Assembly: GCF_964355755.1 (NCBI RefSeq)
Contig: NC_092675.1
Span: 129,001 to 193,000, forward strand
Length of the DNA: 64,000 bases
Direction of reading: 5' to 3'
Source: Antedon mediterranea
Lineage: Eukaryota; Echinodermata; Crinoidea; Comatulida; Antedonidae
The notes beneath the pieces were generated by a model. It did no database searches. It saw only the letters and a program-made list of their open reading frames with translations, and was not told where the DNA came from. Both the position numbers and the translations under genes were made by a program. Each line of letters starts with the position of its first letter. The stretch's first letter is position 1. Below are positions 59,720 to 64,000 of the stretch, in pieces.

Positions 59720-62700
59720 TTAATAATAATAATAATTTATTTGGAGATTACACTTTTACAACAGTGGCACTCGACCAAATGGAAGGTGCATCCAAGAGAA
59801 ATATACACAAAAAAAAAAAAAACATGATATAGAAAATAACAATTACAATAAAAAGTCGACGTAGGTCAACATGTCAAAACAATTCAACTACAGTAACTAC
59901 AATACCATTGAACTGACACCTAAAAATACAAAATTACAAGAAATAAACATATAGAATACTAGGTAGGAACTGTACAATATAAAATGAATTGGGCAACAAC
60001 AATGTAGACCTAACACTATAATGAGATAGATATCAATCATTTAGTGAGATAGATATCAATCATTTAGTTTGATTGATATGAACATTACTCGCCTAGAACA
60101 ATACATCTGTGTTCCCAAGCTCTTTTAACATAGTGCTTACAGTAACAATCAAAGATATTTGATATGGATTCGACGTCATACATATAATGATAGTAGTTAT
60201 CAGTTCCACCTAATACAAGATTTAATTTGGTGTTCAGGTCACCAGAGATAAAATTTTCCCATACATCTAAATGATTGATATCGATTAACATATATTCTAA
60301 TTTGGTATATTCTTCAATCCTTATGCCATTGAGTTGGTTACATGTGAATAGAAAATGTTGAATGTCTTCTAAACCATTCTTACACATTTTACAGATACCA
60401 TCATATTCAGGAAGCCACTTACAACTCCTGTGACCTAAAGGAAGGGTGTTAGAACGTAGTTTGAATTTGAGGCTAGATCCTAGAAAGTCTGTACAATCCA
60501 ATAAATATTTTTCAAGGCACGGATTAGACTTAATAAGAGAGTATGTCTGAAGTGACGATTTTCTTAGCATTTCACTTTTCCAAAATGCAATGTTTGTGTC
60601 ATGCATCAACTCTTTAAATCTCTTAACCCAATGACTATCAGGGTCATTGCCAAGGTAGGAAGTTTCGAAAATTGAGTCAATGTCCATATTAATAGACGCA
60701 CACGTCTTAGCAAAACTGGGAATCAGTTTATAGCGTGGTTCTACATTTGTAGTTGAACTTAGACACGTATTAAGCATAAAGTTAGGCCAACGGTGTTTAT
60801 CCATGTTCATTACATAATTAATAAATTTGGCTCTAGATATATCTTGAATAACTTTAATTGGAACCCACCCTAAATCCCCATACAAGGCCTCTTTAGGTGT
60901 ATTTCTACTAGCTTTTAAGATGTACCGCGCCATTTGTAATTGAAGTGACTCAATTTTATCAATATCTTTCCTGCTTTGGCTAACCCACACTGAACAAGCA
61001 TAATTTATTGTAGGAAGAGCAATTGTTTTCCATAGAATGTCACCATAGAAAATTCTACTAAAATTATCAAATCGGTCTATAATTGACTTAATATAAGCAA
61101 TGACTCTATTGCCTTTATTGATGATTTGGTCGATGTGAAAATGATGAGATGAAAGTACCAAGATATTTATAGGTTTCAACCTCAGAAATATATTGTTCGC
61201 CCAATTTCCACATCTTATTGTTTATGCGCTGTCCAACAATAAGGACCTTCGACTTTTCATGATTAAAATTTAATTTCCATGACTTTGCAAATTTAGATGC
61301 TAGATTGAGCATCTCACTCAGATCATTTTCATTGTTTGCCATAAGTACAACGTCGTCTGCCCAAAAAAGGCTACCCATGCATACATTATAAATACGAACA
61401 CCTAGATCATGTTTTTTGAGTAATTTGGTAAACTCGTGCATAAGAATACAAAACAAAGTCGGTGATAAAACACATCCCTGTTTAACTCCTCCATCAATAT
61501 TAAAGAATTTAGTGTCTATTTTACCAAATCTTACTTTACCTTGCACATCGTGATATAAACTATCGATTAATTTCCATAGCCTACCTCTAATCCCAATATT
61601 CCATGCTGCCATTAGCATTCCTTCCCTCCAAACCGTATCGAATGCTTTTTTAAAATCTAAGAAAGCCATGAAGGTTTTTTTTCCTTCAAGCAGACGACAG
61701 GAAGCTATGCTTTTGAGGGTAAATGTGATCCTCACATCGTCGCGAAGGTCTAAACCCTCCCTGTACTTCTGACAACACATTTTTATCTTCCAGAAAGTCA
61801 GAAATATTGTTTGAAATGATTCGGTTAAATATTTTCGAGATACATGGAGTAAGGGAAATCCCCCTGTAGTTATTAAGATCCCTGCGGTCCCCCTGTTTAT
61901 GAACGGGTACAATAATACTTTTATTCCAGTCATTTGGAACTTTTTCTAAAGCAATTATTCTATTAAATAAAGAAAGGATTGACATATTCAAACATTGACC
62001 ACCATTTTTTTAAATTTCATTAGTGATCGTGTCAATTCCAGGTGATTTATTGTTCTTTGACCTTAAAATTGCGGTTTCAACAATATCTAAATTCAATTCA
62101 ACATCTGAGAGAAATTCATCATTGTCGTTGTGGGCATTTTTTGTGGTTCTAATGTTATTAATAAAGGTATTAATTTGTTTAGTTCGTTCATCAATTTCGG
62201 CCAAATTAGTTTTTCCTAATGTTTGCCAGTAATCAAGGGCTATTTGGTTCATTTCCTTTTCGTCGGAGACTATTTCACTAGAATCTGGTCTTTGGATACA
62301 ACTAACAGGCTGGTTACGATTACTGCCTTTTAACAGTTTCCAAAAATCGCTACAGTTACGTCCACCTTTGTTTGCCAATTCAATAGACTTATTCACACGC
62401 ATTTCAGTTATTTTAGTTTTAATCAGTTCTTTAGCATAAGACCGTTTCTCTTGGTAAGATTTCCATAAATCATCACCATTCTTATTGGGGTCGAGACCCT
62501 TAGCCCATCTACGATGAAGACGCGATGCTTCCCTTCTATCTTTAATAGCCGCATCGACATTTTCATCAAACCAAGAGTTGCATTTAATGTTAACATTATT
62601 TTTCTTAATTCCTATACCCTTTGTCGCGGCCAATATAAGGTTATTTTTCCATGAATCCCAAAGACAATTAACATCATTAAAAGAATCTGCATCCCATTCA

Positions 62701-63150
62701 CGAAACAATATCCGAATGTGTTGCTTAAACAAAGAAAAATCTTGATTCCTTTGGATATTCCAACATATTATGCTATTTTGATAATTAATATTTTTATGAT
62801 AGATATTATTAATATATAATTTAAGGAGAAGGACATTGTGGTCACTCCCAAGGCCCATCACCCTGTCGTCATCAATAATAAATTCATTTACACAATTGAG
62901 TACACTATTAGAGCATAACATGTAATCAATTGTACTTTGCAAGTTATTCCTGAACCATGTAAATTTCCCCGTACAATGATCACTACAATTTAAAATAGCT
63001 AAGTTTGAATTGTCACAAAAATTCAATAGCCGTACACCATTAGAGTTTAAAACAGGATCACCATTGGATATTTCCCCACCGATTCTGGCATAATTATTAC
63101 GTCTCTCTGTGTGATGTGATGTGTGATGTGATGTGTGATCTAGCGCCACC
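59720..63150 (-). mobile_element. Non-LTR retrotransposon (LINE), 5'-truncated, three frame defects
   Basis: Minus frames 63149-62013, 61991-61686, 61933-61115 and 61179-60085 are parts of one polyprotein. It has the end of an APE endonuclease (ARIGGEISNGDPVLNSNG), a reverse transcriptase (NYRGISLTPCISKIFNRII, FLDFKKAFDTVWREG, GVKQGCVLSPTLFCILMHEF, catalytic FWADDVVLMA) and a C-terminal CCHC-like motif (CKMCKNGLEDIQHFLFTC). An in-frame stop (62010) and frameshifts near 61720 and 61140 kill it. It ends in (ATT)n at about 59720. The 5' end abuts a TGATGTGA microsatellite. Clade not assigned (I/Nimb-like is possible). Confidence 0.85.
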
Positions 63151-64000
63151 TATTTTTACGGTAACTAAGGGAGACACACATTGATTGTTGGACGTACGGC
63201 GGCGCGGCGGACGCGACGACTTAATTATTTACAAACAAGATGTAGAGAGATATGATGGGGACGGGGTAATTGCGATTTCGAGGTCAGCCTGTTGTTAAAC
63301 TATTATAATCGATACATATCGATCAATTTATTAAGTGGAATGTAACTTGTGTTTATACGTCTTATAGTGCCTCATTAACACCTCATAAAAGCAGGGATTA
63401 CATCCAGCCTGCAGGTTAAATACAACAGTGGCAAACACTAATCTGCATCATCAGTGCCAGTGAGTGGGTGAGTCCATCCATCGCGGTCAGAGTCCGACTG
63501 CTGCTGTTGTCACACTATATACGGCTACGCTACCTAGGCCAGGCCTAACATTTCAGCCTAGGCCTAGTCATCCCATATAGCTAGATAGATGTTGTCAAGT
63601 GTTCGAGGTGAGGTACGTTGTTGATGGGAATTATTTCATTGTATGTACTGTATGTTGTTGGTGATGGTGTGGGCATAGAAGTTGAAAAAATTAATTTAAT
63701 CCGCGTTGACGGTTGACTACTGCTAGTGCTAGGCCTATAGGCTACTAGGCTAGTACTACAAAAAAATGAATTACTTTTGTTTTGTCAATGTTGGGTAAGT
63801 AGAGCTAGGCCTACTATACGATAAATAATTATTATTAATAACTTTTCAGTGCAAGTTTTACAATCACAATAATTGCTTAATAATTATGTATACTTTTTGG
63901 GGCTATAACCGGTATGCGTATCCGATTAAGAATGTACACTTATGACGTTTGGCTGCATGCATTGTATTTAAACAAGTCTAAATAGTGTTCTCAGAGTTGT
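63151..64000. other. Right-hand end, no supported gene
   Basis: A locally GC-rich stretch (GGCGGCGCGGCGGACGCGACG near 63195) and a possible short exon ATGTTGTCAAGTGTTCGAG with donor GTGAGGT at about 63590 could mark a promoter and first exon of a gene continuing outside the window. There is too little to call it. Confidence 0.25.

Noticed and set aside
63586-63610. Possible first exon ATGTTGTCAAGTGTTCGAG with donor
   Set aside because: Only six codons, no downstream exon in the window, no homology; mentioned only in the note on the right-hand end.

Overview
The window is nuclear DNA of an invertebrate animal, most likely a marine deuterostome such as an echinoderm. Reasons: interrupted genes with GT-AG introns, a receptor tyrosine phosphatase, IFI30/GILT, MRPL55, CTNS and SPATA6 homologues, very frequent AGGCCTA-type motifs, and a mix of Penelope-like elements (PLEs), Helitrons, CR1-like LINEs, tRNA-derived SINEs and MITEs. 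The phylum is an inference from composition and repeats, not proven.

Five protein-coding genes can be assembled exon by exon from splice sites and reading phase. (1) 451-37135 (+): an apparently complete 30-exon, 1188-residue receptor-type protein tyrosine phosphatase (RPTP) with signal peptide, twelve EGF-like modules, one membrane span, an apparently active D1 and a catalytically altered D2. (2) 38943-41598 (-): a 251-residue GILT (IFI30-type) lysosomal thiol reductase. (3) 42636-43088 (-): mitochondrial ribosomal protein mL55. (4) 46833-50596 (+): cystinosin (CTNS), 392 residues. (5) 53002-59275 (-): SPATA6, 11 exons, 495 residues. GILT and cystinosin both belong to lysosomal thiol/cystine chemistry and sit only about 5 kb apart.

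RPTP intron 2 (983-17200) is a 16-kb transposon landfill. It holds two large PLE pairs arranged head-to-head as almost perfect palindromes (arms 756 bp and about 1296 bp) and a third, 129-bp mini-palindrome of PLE termini. A nearly complete but broken PLE is split by a Helitron, which itself carries a LINE fragment. There are also deleted PLE copies and tRNA-bearing repeats. Several PLE termini carry hammerhead-ribozyme-like cores, some in the sense orientation of the host gene. Introns further downstream hold a CR1-like LINE inserted 8 bp after the last EGF exon, a dead EGF exon behind it, and more Helitrons.

The right half is gene-dense but repeat-decorated. A GCGCAATT-rich foldback element lies in a GILT intron, a 75-bp satellite lies between mL55 and CTNS, and several small MITEs lie in CTNS and SPATA6. 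A 112-bp tandem array in SPATA6 has copied the splice acceptor and first 17 codons of exon 4 five times. A 5'-truncated, broken LINE lies at 59720-63150. The last 850 bp hold no gene I can support.
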